From positions 1 through 35,097 of the IMG/VR virus record IMGVR_UViG_3300010970_000021: a stretch of DNA of 35,097 nt; one strand, 5' to 3'. Source of the DNA: a virus. Shown piece by piece: positions 8,514 through 18,200 of this stretch (positions are counted from its first letter, which is position 1; the number at the start of each line of letters is the position of its first letter). Made by a program: the position numbers and the translations under genes. The notes beneath the pieces are model-generated. The model made no database searches. It had not been told where the DNA came from and was given only the letters and a program-made list of their open reading frames with translations.

Positions 8514-9008
8514 ATGCCTTTACCAACGAAAGTCCTACCCGGCTTTACCGCCTCGCTGTATGTGCAACCAAGCGCAACACCTACACCATTGACCACTGCA
8601 CAGCTTTCGTTGATTGCAAGCGTTTCTCCGCTTACTGTCAGCGGCAACTTGTTGCAAGTTGAAGCAGTACCCGCTTTTGGTCAAGACGATGCGGTCGCCA
8701 ACTTTATGGTCGCTGGCTCGCGTCAATCTGACAAGATTCCAACTCAAAGCGCACCTACTTCATTGACAATCACTGTGGCTTGGAATCCTAGCGATTCAGT
8801 CTTGTTGCTGGTGCGCGGTGACGCATACAGCGGCTTGATAGACCGCACTTATGTCGTACAGGCTACTGATGGCACAGGTACTGTCAATTACGCCTTTAAT
8901 GCGCGTGTAGGACAATTCCAGATTGATTCGCAACCCGGTGCAGAGGCAAAAGCAATTTTCACTTTGCATCCACGTGGCAATCAATACGGCTGGACAAACA
9001 CCGCTTAA
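8514..9008 (+). CDS. tail tube protein, first paralogue
   Basis: A 164-residue beta-rich protein preceded by AAAGGGAACGAA. It shares most of its length with the next gene: KVLPGFTASL, VEAVPAFGQDDAVANFMVAG, SRQSDKIPTQSAPTS, DAYSGLIDRTYVV and ARVGQFQIDSQPGAEAKAIF. Position between the terminator and chaperone genes fits the major tail (tube) protein, which forms hexameric rings around the tape measure. Which of the two copies makes the bulk of the tube is not clear from sequence. Confidence 0.72.
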   Translation: MPLPTKVLPGFTASLYVQPSATPTPLTTAQLSLIASVSPLTVSGNLLQVEAVPAFGQDDAVANFMVAGSRQSDKIPTQSAPTSLTITVAWNPSDSVLLLVRGDAYSGLIDRTYVVQATDGTGTVNYAFNARVGQFQIDSQPGAEAKAIFTLHPRGNQYGWTNTA

Positions 9009-9023
9009 TCAGGAGAAACAAAA

Positions 9024-9539
9024 ATGGCATTACCCTCAAAAGTCCTACCCGGCTTTACCGCATCGTTTTGGATGCAAACCACTGCCGCGCCTTTCACAAC
9101 CGCAAATTTGGCTGTCTGGACTGCTTCAGTCGCAACCATCGTTGGCACATCCGCTGGCGGTACAGGTGCATCAGGTACAGCATTGGCAACCATTGAGGCA
9201 GTACCAGCGTTTGGTCAAGATGACGCTGTGGCTAACTTCATGGTTGCTGGTTCACGCCAAAGCGACAAAATCCCAACGCAATCTGCACCTACATCCATGA
9301 CCATCACAGCGGCATGGAATCCGTCAGATGCTGGTTTGTTGTTGATTCGCGCTGACGCTTATTCTGGTCTTGTTGACCGCACTTACGTTGTGGCGGCTTA
9401 CGATGGAACAAATACTGTGGCTTATGCTTTTAATGGTCGTGTGGGTCAATTCCAGATTGACTCCCAGCCCGGTGCAGAAGCCAAATGTGTGTTCACCATC
9501 CATCCTCGCGGCAACCAGTACGGCTGGAGTAATTCCTAA
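9024..9539 (+). CDS. tail tube protein, second paralogue
   Basis: A 171-residue paralogue of the preceding gene, 15 bases downstream, with CAGGAGAAACAAAA as ribosome site. The two copies differ mainly near residues 15-55, where this one has a glycine/serine/threonine-rich stretch (GTSAGGTGASG). The C-terminal two thirds are nearly collinear, ending in HPRGNQYGWSNS. A recent tandem duplication that has since diverged is the simplest origin. The products might alternate in the tube, form its ends, or serve as tube and decoration proteins. Confidence 0.72.
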   Translation: MALPSKVLPGFTASFWMQTTAAPFTTANLAVWTASVATIVGTSAGGTGASGTALATIEAVPAFGQDDAVANFMVAGSRQSDKIPTQSAPTSMTITAAWNPSDAGLLLIRADAYSGLVDRTYVVAAYDGTNTVAYAFNGRVGQFQIDSQPGAEAKCVFTIHPRGNQYGWSNS

Positions 9540-9736
9540 TGAAAGTCGCTGACGCTGTTGAAGTGTTAGCGACCACTTACCAATCCTTAGATGCAGTGGC
9601 ACAAGGGTTGGAAGTGAAAGCTAACGAAGTCGCTACTGCGCTTGCCAAGGCAAAGCCAGACACAATTGAATTTGTTTGCTTGACTGTATTGGCAAGATAC
9701 AACCCTGTTATCACGCAAGCTGAACCAACAGAATAA
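9539..9736 (+). CDS. small tail-region protein, unknown
   Basis: A 65-residue protein whose start codon overlaps the stop of the second tube gene (TAATG). It is alanine- and valine-rich with a predicted amphipathic helix (VEVLATTYQSLDAVAQGLEVKANEVATAL written in parts: residues 8-36). No known motif. The context between tube and gp10-like genes suggests a role in tail assembly. Confidence 0.62.
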   Translation: MKVADAVEVLATTYQSLDAVAQGLEVKANEVATALAKAKPDTIEFVCLTVLARYNPVITQAEPTE

Positions 9737-9738
9737 AC

Positions 9739-9978
9739 ATGACAGACACGACAATACAAAACACGGCAGATTTATTAAGTTTTTTGGTAAATCAAGCTGA
9801 AACTCGTAAAGATTGGTTTGGTTTTACTCAACAAAAAATGACTGCGGTGAGTCTCGCGCATGAGATTGCCGCGCGTCATGCTGACAAGATGACACCAGAA
9901 GAAGTGGTGGAATACGCCAAGGAATTAAATGAAATATTGTTTCATCGCCTAATTAAGCCGGGCGCATGGAGGATATGA
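9739..9978 (+). CDS. small tail-region protein, unknown
   Basis: A 79-residue, mainly helical protein starting two bases after the previous gene. It has paired tryptophans near DWFGFTQQ and a charged middle (HEIAARHADKMTPEE). No family recognised. It is co-directional and almost abutting on both sides (the next gene starts at 9980), so it belongs to the late structural operon. Confidence 0.65.
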   Translation: MTDTTIQNTADLLSFLVNQAETRKDWFGFTQQKMTAVSLAHEIAARHADKMTPEEVVEYAKELNEILFHRLIKPGAWRI

Positions 9979-9979
9979 A

Positions 9980-10537
9980 ATGGCTAAAGTCAGTTTTAGA
10001 TTAGATGGCATGGATTCGCTGTTAGCAAAACTAGACGATATAGCTGAACAAATTGGCGACAAAAAAGCAAACAGCAAAATCCTTGTTCCTGCTTTGCGTG
10101 AAGCAATGAAGCCAGCGTTAGATGCAATTCGCGCTGAAGCACCTAAAGACACAGGCGCATTGGCTTTACATCTACGCATTGAAGCAAGGCGACCAAACAA
10201 ACGCGACAAGCGTTCTTTGTATGTGCGCCAAGGTGATACAACCATTGCAATGGTGACTACAAAGGCTTTTCCTAAAAAGCTGAAAAAAGAATGGTACGAA
10301 GCCAACAAAGATTTATCTCCGTCTGCAAAATCAAAAGCATTTAAAAAGTTTGCTTTGTCTACTGGCTTTCCTTACGATGCAAGGGCAGTTGCTCAAGAGT
10401 TTGGTTCAGCAAGAAATCCAGCGCATCCATTTATGCGAACAGGCATGGCACAAGCAAGTCCTCGCATTGTGGAAAGCCTTGGCAGTATATTGGCGTATAG
10501 AATTGACAATTACAAGATGAGATATTTGGGTTATTAA
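9980..10537 (+). CDS. HK97 gp10-like head-tail / tail completion protein
   Basis: A 185-residue, lysine-rich protein. The pattern AMKPALDAIRAEAPKDTGAL is the hallmark of HK97-gp10-like proteins, and the later AQEFGSARNPAHPFMRTGM, with the AHPFMRP-type motif, confirms it. These proteins act at the head-tail joint or in tail completion. It follows an AGGATATGAA ribosome site. The position downstream of the tube genes, rather than upstream, is less common but seen in related genomes. Confidence 0.82.
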   Translation: MAKVSFRLDGMDSLLAKLDDIAEQIGDKKANSKILVPALREAMKPALDAIRAEAPKDTGALALHLRIEARRPNKRDKRSLYVRQGDTTIAMVTTKAFPKKLKKEWYEANKDLSPSAKSKAFKKFALSTGFPYDARAVAQEFGSARNPAHPFMRTGMAQASPRIVESLGSILAYRIDNYKMRYLGY

Positions 10538-10550
10538 ACAAGGATATGAC

Positions 10551-11030
10551 ATGACAAGATTTGCAGATGCGCTTGGTGCTAAATACCAGCAAAACAGAGA
10601 AAAGATATTTACCCGAAAATTTGAATTGGGTGGTCACACATTCAAAGTCAGAATTCCTTATGTCAACGAATCTGATGAAATATATAAGCGCATTAATGAC
10701 CCTGCTGAAGAACGAATTGCGGCAACTTACAAGCAGATGGTTGAGCCAATCATGATGTTGAAAGATCAAGACGCTGGTTTTGTTTTTACTGATGACGATG
10801 TGCTAATTGAGGGTCGTTCACTTAAAGAAGCGGCAAAGCAAAAGGTACAGGTAGAGATAAAGATTACTGAATTTATTAAGTTGCTTGTGCCAGAACTTGA
10901 GGGCGCAACGCTTGATGATTTGACCTATGAAGAAATTGAAGCTGAATTTCCAATGTCGGTGCAGATGCAATTGGTAGAAAAAATCTCCGAAGCAATCAGC
11001 CCAAACTATAAGGAAACAAGGGGAAACTGA
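10551..11030 (+). CDS. tail assembly chaperone, short form (G-like)
   Basis: A 159-residue acidic, helical protein directly before the tape measure region, in the place of lambda G. It ends at a TGA (11028-11030) right after a GGGAAAC heptamer in the correct frame for -1 slippage. In this family the short form and the frameshifted long form together coat the tape measure protein and recruit tube subunits. The product sequence itself gives no recognised domain; the function rests on position and on the slip site. Confidence 0.8.
   Translation: MTRFADALGAKYQQNREKIFTRKFELGGHTFKVRIPYVNESDEIYKRINDPAEERIAATYKQMVEPIMMLKDQDAGFVFTDDDVLIEGRSLKEAAKQKVQVEIKITEFIKLLVPELEGATLDDLTYEEIEAEFPMSVQMQLVEKISEAISPNYKETRGN
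11021..11027 (+). promoter_or_regulatory. -1 ribosomal frameshift site GGGAAAC
   Basis: The heptamer GGGAAAC fits X XXY YYZ exactly, in frame as G GGA AAC and followed at once by the zero-frame TGA. A -1 slip continues as CTG ATT GGC TCA TTG into the frame of the T-like ORF, which has no ATG start of its own at this end. Lambda uses the closely similar GGGAAAG at the same place. Confidence 0.87.
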
Positions 11031-11395
11031 TTGGCTCATTGAAAAGTCAAGTCATCACCGCGATGATATTCAATGGGCATACACATGAAACAATAGCGGA
11101 ACTGGATGACATAACAATGGCTCAATTACAGACAATGTACGCTGATGGGTTAATAGGCAATCAAGGCGTTCTAAACACGCTTGGAGTGTTAACCAATGGC
11201 GTTTTTAATTACATGAGGGCGCAAAATTCACCTGTATATAAACTAGCCAACATTCTTGGGAATGCGTATGATTACCTGTACCCTCCATTGACTGAGGAAG
11301 AACAAAAACAACAAGCCAATCAACAACTTTTGGCGTTCATGAGTCAAGCACCGGGGTTTTCACAAGATAGATTCGGGGTGAAAGATGGCGAATAA
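11027..11395 (+). CDS. T domain of the frameshifted tail assembly chaperone (GT-like)
   Basis: The open frame entered by -1 slippage at 11021-11027. It adds 122 residues to the 159-residue G-like part, giving a GT product of about 281 residues. A TTG at 11039 is the only nearby start-like codon, and it lacks a good ribosome site, so fusion expression is more likely. The T part contains a helical core (DITMAQLQTMYADGLIG) and ends overlapping the tape measure start by 11 bases. T domains bind the tube protein while the G part binds the tape. Confidence 0.8.
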   Translation: MIGSLKSQVITAMIFNGHTHETIAELDDITMAQLQTMYADGLIGNQGVLNTLGVLTNGVFNYMRAQNSPVYKLANILGNAYDYLYPPLTEEEQKQQANQQLLAFMSQAPGFSQDRFGVKDGE

Positions 11396-13463
11396 TGTCG
11401 CACGTTTAGGCGTAGTCCTTGGATTAAATACAGCAGAATTTGTTGCTGGATTAGATGCGGCTGGAAAAAAATTAGAGAATTTTGCAAATACAGCGGCACA
11501 ATATTCAAAGTATGCCGCCACTGCAATGGTTGCCATGTCATTTGCGGCAATCAAATTAGCAGATGATATTTCCGATGTTGCACAAGCCAATGATGTTGCC
11601 ATTGATACAGTCGTCAAATTAAGGGCGGCATTAGACGCAAGCGGTGGTTCTGCTGACAAAGCTGGCGTATTGCTATCTTCATTTACAAAATTTATTGATA
11701 CTGCGGCAAGCGGTTCTTTTGAGGCACAAAAAGCATTTAAGTCTGTGGGTGTATCTCTAAAAGATATTGGCTCAATGACGCAAGAACAATTGCTCAATAA
11801 AGTGCTGTCTGGTCTTGAGCAAATGGACGATGCTGTTACTCGAAATGCTCGGGCAATGGATTTCTTTTCTAAAGCCGCTAAAGGCGTAGATTTTACAAAT
11901 TTAAATAAAGAAATTCAAAGCAATGCTACTTTGGCGCAAGAGCAATCAAAAGCTATTGAACAAGCCGCGCAAGCATATGACGCTTTAGCAAAAATTGGCA
12001 ATCAATTTAACGTAATGTTAGCGACTCAAATCGGACCAACATTAAAAACAACAATTGATTATTTTGAAAATTTCAAAGATGTTTTTGATTTAGTAGGCGC
12101 GGCATTTAAAGTAGTGTTCCAAACAGTTGCAATTGTTGGCGCAAATGTTATTTTTGTTGTTAAGGGAATCGCTTTAGAAATTAAAGCAATGTACGATTTC
12201 ATGAACAACATGGTCACTAAAGGACTAGCTACCGCCATTGCAAAAAATGATGAATATGTAAAGCGCACAATTCAATCACGAAAAGAATTAGATGATTTTG
12301 AACGTCGCATTATGTCTGATGGACAGCAAGGCGGTTCTGGTCGCGGTATGTTGGGCTATGAACAATATATGCCCAAGCCTAAAAAAGAACGAGGCACAAC
12401 AGAGGGCATTGATACAAAAGCCAAAGCTGAAATGGAAGCGCGGAGAAAATATACGGCTGACTTTATAAAAGAAAATGAACAAGCCGCAGAAAAGCGTTAC
12501 CAAGCATCATTAAAAGAACTAGACACGCAACGCGCTTTGTTGCAAATAGAAGAAGAAAAACAAAGAATTTATGATGACAGCGAATTAAGCAATCGTGAAA
12601 TGGAACGCTTGCAATTAAAGCAACTTGATCGTGATAGCGAAATCTTAAAGTTAAAACAAGACGGCAAATATTTAACTAGTTATGAGTTGGATTACGCGCA
12701 AAAAATTGTTGAAATTAGACAACGATTTGCTGAACAAGAATATCGTATTAATATGCAAAAAAACGAGCAAAAAATAACTGCTGAAGAAGAAAAAAGGGCA
12801 TTGCAAGAAAACAATGAATTGCGTCAAAAATCTATTGACCAAGCAAGAGAGATTTTAGAAATTCAACGCGCTGAAGTTGAAGGCACAATAACGCAAGGCG
12901 TTAAAAAAGGTTTTGATGAATATATGCGAAATATTCCAACGCAATTAGAAGTTGGAAAACAAGCATTTAATTCATTGATGGGCAGTATGGAATCTGCTGT
13001 TGAACGATTTGTTCGAACAGGCAAGTTTAATTTTAAAGATTTCACCACAAGCGTCATTCAAGACATGATGGTTATCCAAGCCAAAGCAAGCATGATGAGC
13101 ATGATGAAAGGACTTGGCGGTCTATTTGGTCTTACTGGTGTTGGCGGTGGTACACCTTTTATGGGCGTGCCTAGCGGCATGGCTATGGCTGATGGTGGTG
13201 AACCGCCTGTGGGGTTGGCTACTTTGGTTGGTGAACGTGGTCCGGAAATGTTTGTTCCGCGCACCGCTGGCACTGTTATTCCTAACAATCAACTTGCGTC
13301 TGTAATGGGTGGCGGTGGTCAAACTGTTAACTACAATGGAACTTACATTGCCAACATGAGTGCAATTGATACACAATCAGGCGTTCAATTCTTGGCAAAG
13401 AATAAGCAAACCATTTGGGCATCGTATCAATCCGCAAATCGTTCTGTGCCAGTGTCGAGGTAA
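11385..13463 (+). CDS. tape measure protein
   Basis: A 692-residue protein, the longest in the tail module before the central fibre. The N-terminus (RLGVVLGLNTAEFVAGLDAA) is typical of tape measure proteins. A hydrophobic region at about residues 235-275 could insert into the host membrane. A long charged coiled coil runs over residues 330-490. The C-terminal part contains KFNFKDFTTSVIQDMM (lambda tail-tape type) and the classic end ADGGEPPVGLATLVGERGPE, leading to FVPRTAGTVIPN. At about 1.5 A per residue the tail would be near 100 nm (inference). It overlaps the GT frame. Confidence 0.93.
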   Translation: MANNVARLGVVLGLNTAEFVAGLDAAGKKLENFANTAAQYSKYAATAMVAMSFAAIKLADDISDVAQANDVAIDTVVKLRAALDASGGSADKAGVLLSSFTKFIDTAASGSFEAQKAFKSVGVSLKDIGSMTQEQLLNKVLSGLEQMDDAVTRNARAMDFFSKAAKGVDFTNLNKEIQSNATLAQEQSKAIEQAAQAYDALAKIGNQFNVMLATQIGPTLKTTIDYFENFKDVFDLVGAAFKVVFQTVAIVGANVIFVVKGIALEIKAMYDFMNNMVTKGLATAIAKNDEYVKRTIQSRKELDDFERRIMSDGQQGGSGRGMLGYEQYMPKPKKERGTTEGIDTKAKAEMEARRKYTADFIKENEQAAEKRYQASLKELDTQRALLQIEEEKQRIYDDSELSNREMERLQLKQLDRDSEILKLKQDGKYLTSYELDYAQKIVEIRQRFAEQEYRINMQKNEQKITAEEEKRALQENNELRQKSIDQAREILEIQRAEVEGTITQGVKKGFDEYMRNIPTQLEVGKQAFNSLMGSMESAVERFVRTGKFNFKDFTTSVIQDMMVIQAKASMMSMMKGLGGLFGLTGVGGGTPFMGVPSGMAMADGGEPPVGLATLVGERGPEMFVPRTAGTVIPNNQLASVMGGGGQTVNYNGTYIANMSAIDTQSGVQFLAKNKQTIWASYQSANRSVPVSR

Positions 13464-13466
13464 AAA

Positions 13467-14147
13467 ATGAGTTTACAAAGCATCCTTGCGATTGCTGAAA
13501 GCGTCAACATTCAAGACCATAAATTTGCTGGTCAAATGTTGTCGCGCAATATGCGTATCAGCACATCGGAAATTCTGACTGTCCAGCCGTTTCAATTCAC
13601 CATCAAGCCAATGAATTATTTGCAGTACAGCACCAATCGCGGTGTACTGTCTGCGTTACGCACTGCTGACAGAATCACCGAACAATATTTAAATTTTGGA
13701 ACAACAGGCTGGTTAAATTACATTGCTTACCAAGGCGATATGACCAGCATTGAAGCTAATGCAACAACCATTGAAGTTGGCACCACAGGCAAAAACATTA
13801 TTCTTGGCACATTGCCATCAATCAGTTCCAGTGCGTATATTGTTAAGGTTGGCGACTTTATTCAAATAGACCGCTATTCTTACATTGCCACAGCAAATGT
13901 TCAGCGTGGTGGTTCAGCGACTGTGACCATTCCTGTCCATCGCACTGTTATGACCACAGTGTCATCGCAAACCCCTGCGGTGATTGGGCAATACGGCACG
14001 ACAACCAGCTTGGGCGGTTCTACATATACAGGCATAACCTTTCCTGTTGTGTTGCGCGATTACCCAACTTATACACTTGTGCCAATGACCAATGATTCAT
14101 TCATTGCTTGGGATGGCGCATTTAACGCTTATGAGGTGGTGCTGTGA
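13467..14147 (+). CDS. distal tail / minor tail protein
   Basis: A 226-residue protein after the tape measure gene, with GAGGTAAAAA before the ATG. The sequence is strand-rich and contains TNRGVLSALRTADRITEQYLN and, later, several threonine-rich strands. Position after the tape measure suggests a distal tail protein that links the tube to the tip. I recognise no diagnostic motif. The stop overlaps the GTG start of the next gene. Confidence 0.65.
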   Translation: MSLQSILAIAESVNIQDHKFAGQMLSRNMRISTSEILTVQPFQFTIKPMNYLQYSTNRGVLSALRTADRITEQYLNFGTTGWLNYIAYQGDMTSIEANATTIEVGTTGKNIILGTLPSISSSAYIVKVGDFIQIDRYSYIATANVQRGGSATVTIPVHRTVMTTVSSQTPAVIGQYGTTTSLGGSTYTGITFPVVLRDYPTYTLVPMTNDSFIAWDGAFNAYEVVL

Positions 14148-14749
14148 ATGTAATCGCACCTGTCGTTGGAACAAATGTAATTCGCTATGCCGACTTTGTG
14201 CGGATTACTACTGCGTCAGCAACTTATCTGTTTTCAACTGCGCCAACGGCAATAACGGTGTCTGCTGTTGATGCCAACCCATTTACAGGTTTGAGTCAAT
14301 TGGTCAGCATTGGCTCGGCTACCAGAGACATTAAAAGCACCGCCAATGAGACAACGCTAACGCTGGTAGGCATAGACACATCTATGCTATCGCTGGTGCT
14401 TGGCGCGGGGATTAAAGGCTCTGAGATTGAAATGTGGCATGGCTTTTTTGATTCCGCTGGCGCATTGATAACCACTGGCGGCACAGGCGGCTTATATCAA
14501 TACTTCACAGGCTTTATTAACAGTTTCAGCATCAGCGAACAATGGATGGAGGAAATCCGTGGTTATGTTGGCACTGTCACTGTCAGCGCATCTAGCATTC
14601 AGCTTATTTTGCAAAACCGCACCGCTGGTCGATATACCAACGATAATTCGTGGAAGCAATTCAATGCGGCTGACACCAGCATGAATCGTGTTAACTTTAT
14701 TCAAACAATAAATTACCAATTCGGAAAGAACGCACCAGCCAACTCATAG
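14144..14749 (+). CDS. tail tip / minor tail protein
   Basis: A 201-residue protein with a GTG start that overlaps the previous stop (GTGA), preceded by GAGGTGGTGCT. It is beta-rich and contains EIEMWHGFFDSAGALIT and a C-terminal block, SSIQLILQNRTAGRYTNDNS, similar in style to DUF2163- or DUF1833-type tail-tip proteins, where a stretch with R-Y-T-N near the end of a beta domain is common. It is probably a component of the tail hub. The exact family is uncertain. Confidence 0.62.
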   Translation: MNVIAPVVGTNVIRYADFVRITTASATYLFSTAPTAITVSAVDANPFTGLSQLVSIGSATRDIKSTANETTLTLVGIDTSMLSLVLGAGIKGSEIEMWHGFFDSAGALITTGGTGGLYQYFTGFINSFSISEQWMEEIRGYVGTVTVSASSIQLILQNRTAGRYTNDNSWKQFNAADTSMNRVNFIQTINYQFGKNAPANS

Positions 14750-14757
14750 GATAAAAC

Positions 14758-15204
14758 ATGATACGACAAGCCAACAAATTTGATATGGATTCAATTGTGC
14801 GAATGCTCAAAGCATATCGCGACAAAGCCCCAACCCAGTTCCTGCGGGATTCAAGCAATCAGGAACACATTGAAAAGCTGATTAACAACATTCTTGCTGG
14901 CGCGGGTTTTATCCTGTTGGCGATCAAAGAAGATGACCCTGTTGGCATGATTATTGGCGCACAGCATCCAAACATTTGGAATCCAGAAGTGATGCAAGTC
15001 AGCGAGATTGCGTTTTGGCTGGATGAAGAACATCGAGGCGGCAAATTGGCGCACAGATTACTTCATGCCTACATTCAACAATGTGAGGAATGGAAGCAAG
15101 AAAAGCGCATACATTTTTTTAGTCTCAGTAAAATGGTCAACAGCCCCGACTTGTCTTATGACAAGTTTGGATTTGAAAAGTTAGAGGAAACTTGGATTAA
15201 ATAA
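14758..15204 (+). CDS. GNAT acetyltransferase within the tail operon
   Basis: A 148-residue protein with the GNAT layout: an N-terminal helix region (ANKFDMDSIVRMLKAYRD), the central strand SEIAFWLDEEHRGGKLAHRL with the acetyl-CoA loop (HRGGKL, near residues 96-101), and the C-terminal DKFGFEKLE. It would transfer an acyl group from acyl-CoA to an amine of unknown identity. Its place between tail-tip genes is odd for an enzyme. It may modify a tail protein or act in the host cell while sharing late expression. It starts after AGGATAAAAC. Confidence 0.82.
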   Translation: MIRQANKFDMDSIVRMLKAYRDKAPTQFLRDSSNQEHIEKLINNILAGAGFILLAIKEDDPVGMIIGAQHPNIWNPEVMQVSEIAFWLDEEHRGGKLAHRLLHAYIQQCEEWKQEKRIHFFSLSKMVNSPDLSYDKFGFEKLEETWIK

Positions 15205-15206
15205 TT

Positions 15207-18200
15207 ATGCCCGGTTCAATAATTGTTGCGACATTTCTTCCATCTTTGACAGGCTTTGCCGCAACAGCGGCGGCATTTGCGGTCAATATGGTCGTGTCCG
15301 CAATTATTGCAAAACAATTTACGCCATCATCAAATCAAAACAATACAAATGGCGATCAAATAAACCCCGGCAGTCGCACGCAGATACCGCCAGCGGGTGA
15401 TAACAAGTTACCAGTGATTTATGGTTCTGCTTATGTTGGAGGCACAATCACTGATTTGTCAATTACCAGCGATTATCAAAATTTATATTACTGTTTGGCA
15501 TTGTGTGAAGTCACCAATACAGAAAATGGCGGCACACCAGACACCATAACTTTTGGCGATACTTATTGGGGTGGCAAGAAAGTCATTTTCCAAGCCAATG
15601 GATATGATGTTGCTTCATTGCTTGACGAATCAACTGGTCTATACGACACATCAGCTGCTAACAAATTGTCGTTTTACTTTTATCGCAATGGTTCAACAAA
15701 CCCGACTAACAGTGCTTTTTATGCTTATGGCACTCAAGTCATGGGTAATACAAATTTGGTTTATCAGTGGGACAACACCAAACTGATGAGCAATTCGGCT
15801 TTTGTAATTGTCAAAATCAGATATTCACAAAGCGCAAATTTAACAGGCATACAGCAGACCAAGTTTCAAGTTACAAATAGCCGATATGCGCCCGGCGATT
15901 GTTTTAGCGATTATTTATTTTCTACTCGATATGGTGCGGCAATTCCAACAGCCAACATTGACAGCACAAGCCTGACCGCGCTGAATGTTTATTCAGCACA
16001 ATCATTTTCTTACACAACGTATTCATCTTCTGGCGCAACACAAGCGCGATTCCGATTTGATGGCGTTATAGACACACAACAACCCATCATGACCAATTTG
16101 CAATACATGGCTACTTGCTGTGATTGCTTATTGAGATATAACGAAATCATGAATACATGGGGCGTGGTTGTACAAAGCCCGACCTATACAATTGCAATGG
16201 CTCTTGATGACAGCAACATCATTGGCGCAATCAGCATCACACCTTTAGATATTTCTTCATCTTTCAATATTGCTGAAGTTAAGTTTCCAGACAGCACAGC
16301 GCAAGATAGTTTTAACACTGCAACTTTTAATCTTGCGGTTTTAAATCCATCTTTGCTTTATCCAAACGAACCAGTTAACAAACAATCAATCAGTTTGCCA
16401 TTGGTAAATAATAATGTTCGGGCGCAACTTATTGCCAACCGATTGCTTGAGGCTTGCCGTGAAGATTTGCAAATCCAATTAAGTATTGGTTATGTTGGTT
16501 TGCAATTAGAAGCTGGCGATATTGTCAGCATTACAAATACAAATTATGGTTGGTCTGCAAAATTATTCCGTGTTGCTAAGGTAACTGAGAATTATGGAAG
16601 TGATGGAACAATCACCGCAACATTGATGCTGACTGAATACAACAGCACAGTTTATGATGATGTAAATATTACTCAATTTACGCCATCACCAAACACTGGC
16701 TTGGCATCGCCTTTGACATTTGGAACAATTCCAACACCATCAGTTGCATCAAGTTATCCAAATGATGCCAACCCTTATTTCATTGTTAACACGCAAACAT
16801 CCACGGCTGGCATTGTTGATTATGTTGAGTTGTGGTATTCGGCTTACGCAAGCCCAACAACTTCACAACGCATATTTGCTGGAACAACAGCCATTGCATC
16901 TGATGGCAATCCATACAATCCAAGCACATTATTAACTGTCACCTTATCAGACATTGCCGCTGGAAATTGGTATTTCTTCACACGCATGGTCAATGGTCTT
17001 GGCTCAAGCGTTTACAGTTCCGCATCATCCGTTTTTCAATGGCGACCAACTACATTCACTTATGCAAATCAATATTTGATTGTGGCTTATGGTGATGACC
17101 TTGTTGGCACAAACATTTCATCATCGCCAACAAGCAAAAATTATTATGGTTTGTACAACTCAACATCAACGACATATAGCGCAGTTGCATCCAATTACAC
17201 ATGGTATTTGGCACAGCCGACTTTTGGCACTGTTAACAAACTTTGCTATATAAATCGCACAGGTAGAAAATTCAGCTTTGGTACTGCGCCAGCAGTTTAT
17301 GCGGCTTCCACTGCGGCTTATGTTCCTGCGTCTACATTTGACAATTCAATTTGGTCTGCATTGCCTGATGGCACAAATTACATTGATTTGGATATTCGTA
17401 CTGGTCAATTGACACGCACAGGAACAACATCAGTTGGTTCTGGACAAATTGCTATTGCTAACAATCCTGATGGAACAATGGTTGGTGCATTGGCGCAATT
17501 CTTAGATTTTGGCGGGGCTTCAACTTATACCAGCGCGGTATCAACTTTAACTATTGATATTTATGGTCGCGTAGTTGGAATTATTCCTCCTGATAGTTTT
17601 TATTACACATCTGAAGATTTCACTGCAACGGCTAGTCAAACAGTATTTACACCAACCGCAAGACAAGCTGGATACATCACTGGACAAGATTTTGTTTTTC
17701 GTAATGGCATTTTGTTAGATACAACAGAATACACCGAAACCAGTACAACAGTCACCATGAACACCGCTTGCGTGGCTGGTGAATATGTTGCAATTGTTTC
17801 TTTCCGTTCTGTATCTGTACAAGCAACTTATGAAGATTTAGGTTTGCTGTATTCAAGCGGTACAGGAACAAATACTTTGACATATACCAATCTGCCACAT
17901 CAAATTATTAATGTTGGCGATAAATTAACTTTTGCTAATACAGGTTCGCCAACACAATACACAGTTTCCAGCATTAATTACACAACCAAGCAAATCGTGT
18001 TCTCTGGAACATTTACTGCAACTGCTGGCAATTCTATATATCGTTATCGTGCGGCATCTTCAACTTATCCATCATTCAGTCGTTGGACAGCAACTTTATC
18101 TGCCGCATCAAGTTACACACCAACCACATTCCAATTGATATCTGGTTCTGAATTGTTATTCTTGAATGGCACAGTTGTGAATGACCAAGATTATGATTTA

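Noticed and set aside
10663-10680. Second hammerhead candidate at a CTGATGA on the plus strand
   Set aside because: The heptamer lies in a coding region and has no following stem II, GAAA or stem III.
11360-11797. 145-residue minus-strand open frame
   Set aside because: It is a shadow of the tape measure gene with alanine/serine bias from the reverse strand.
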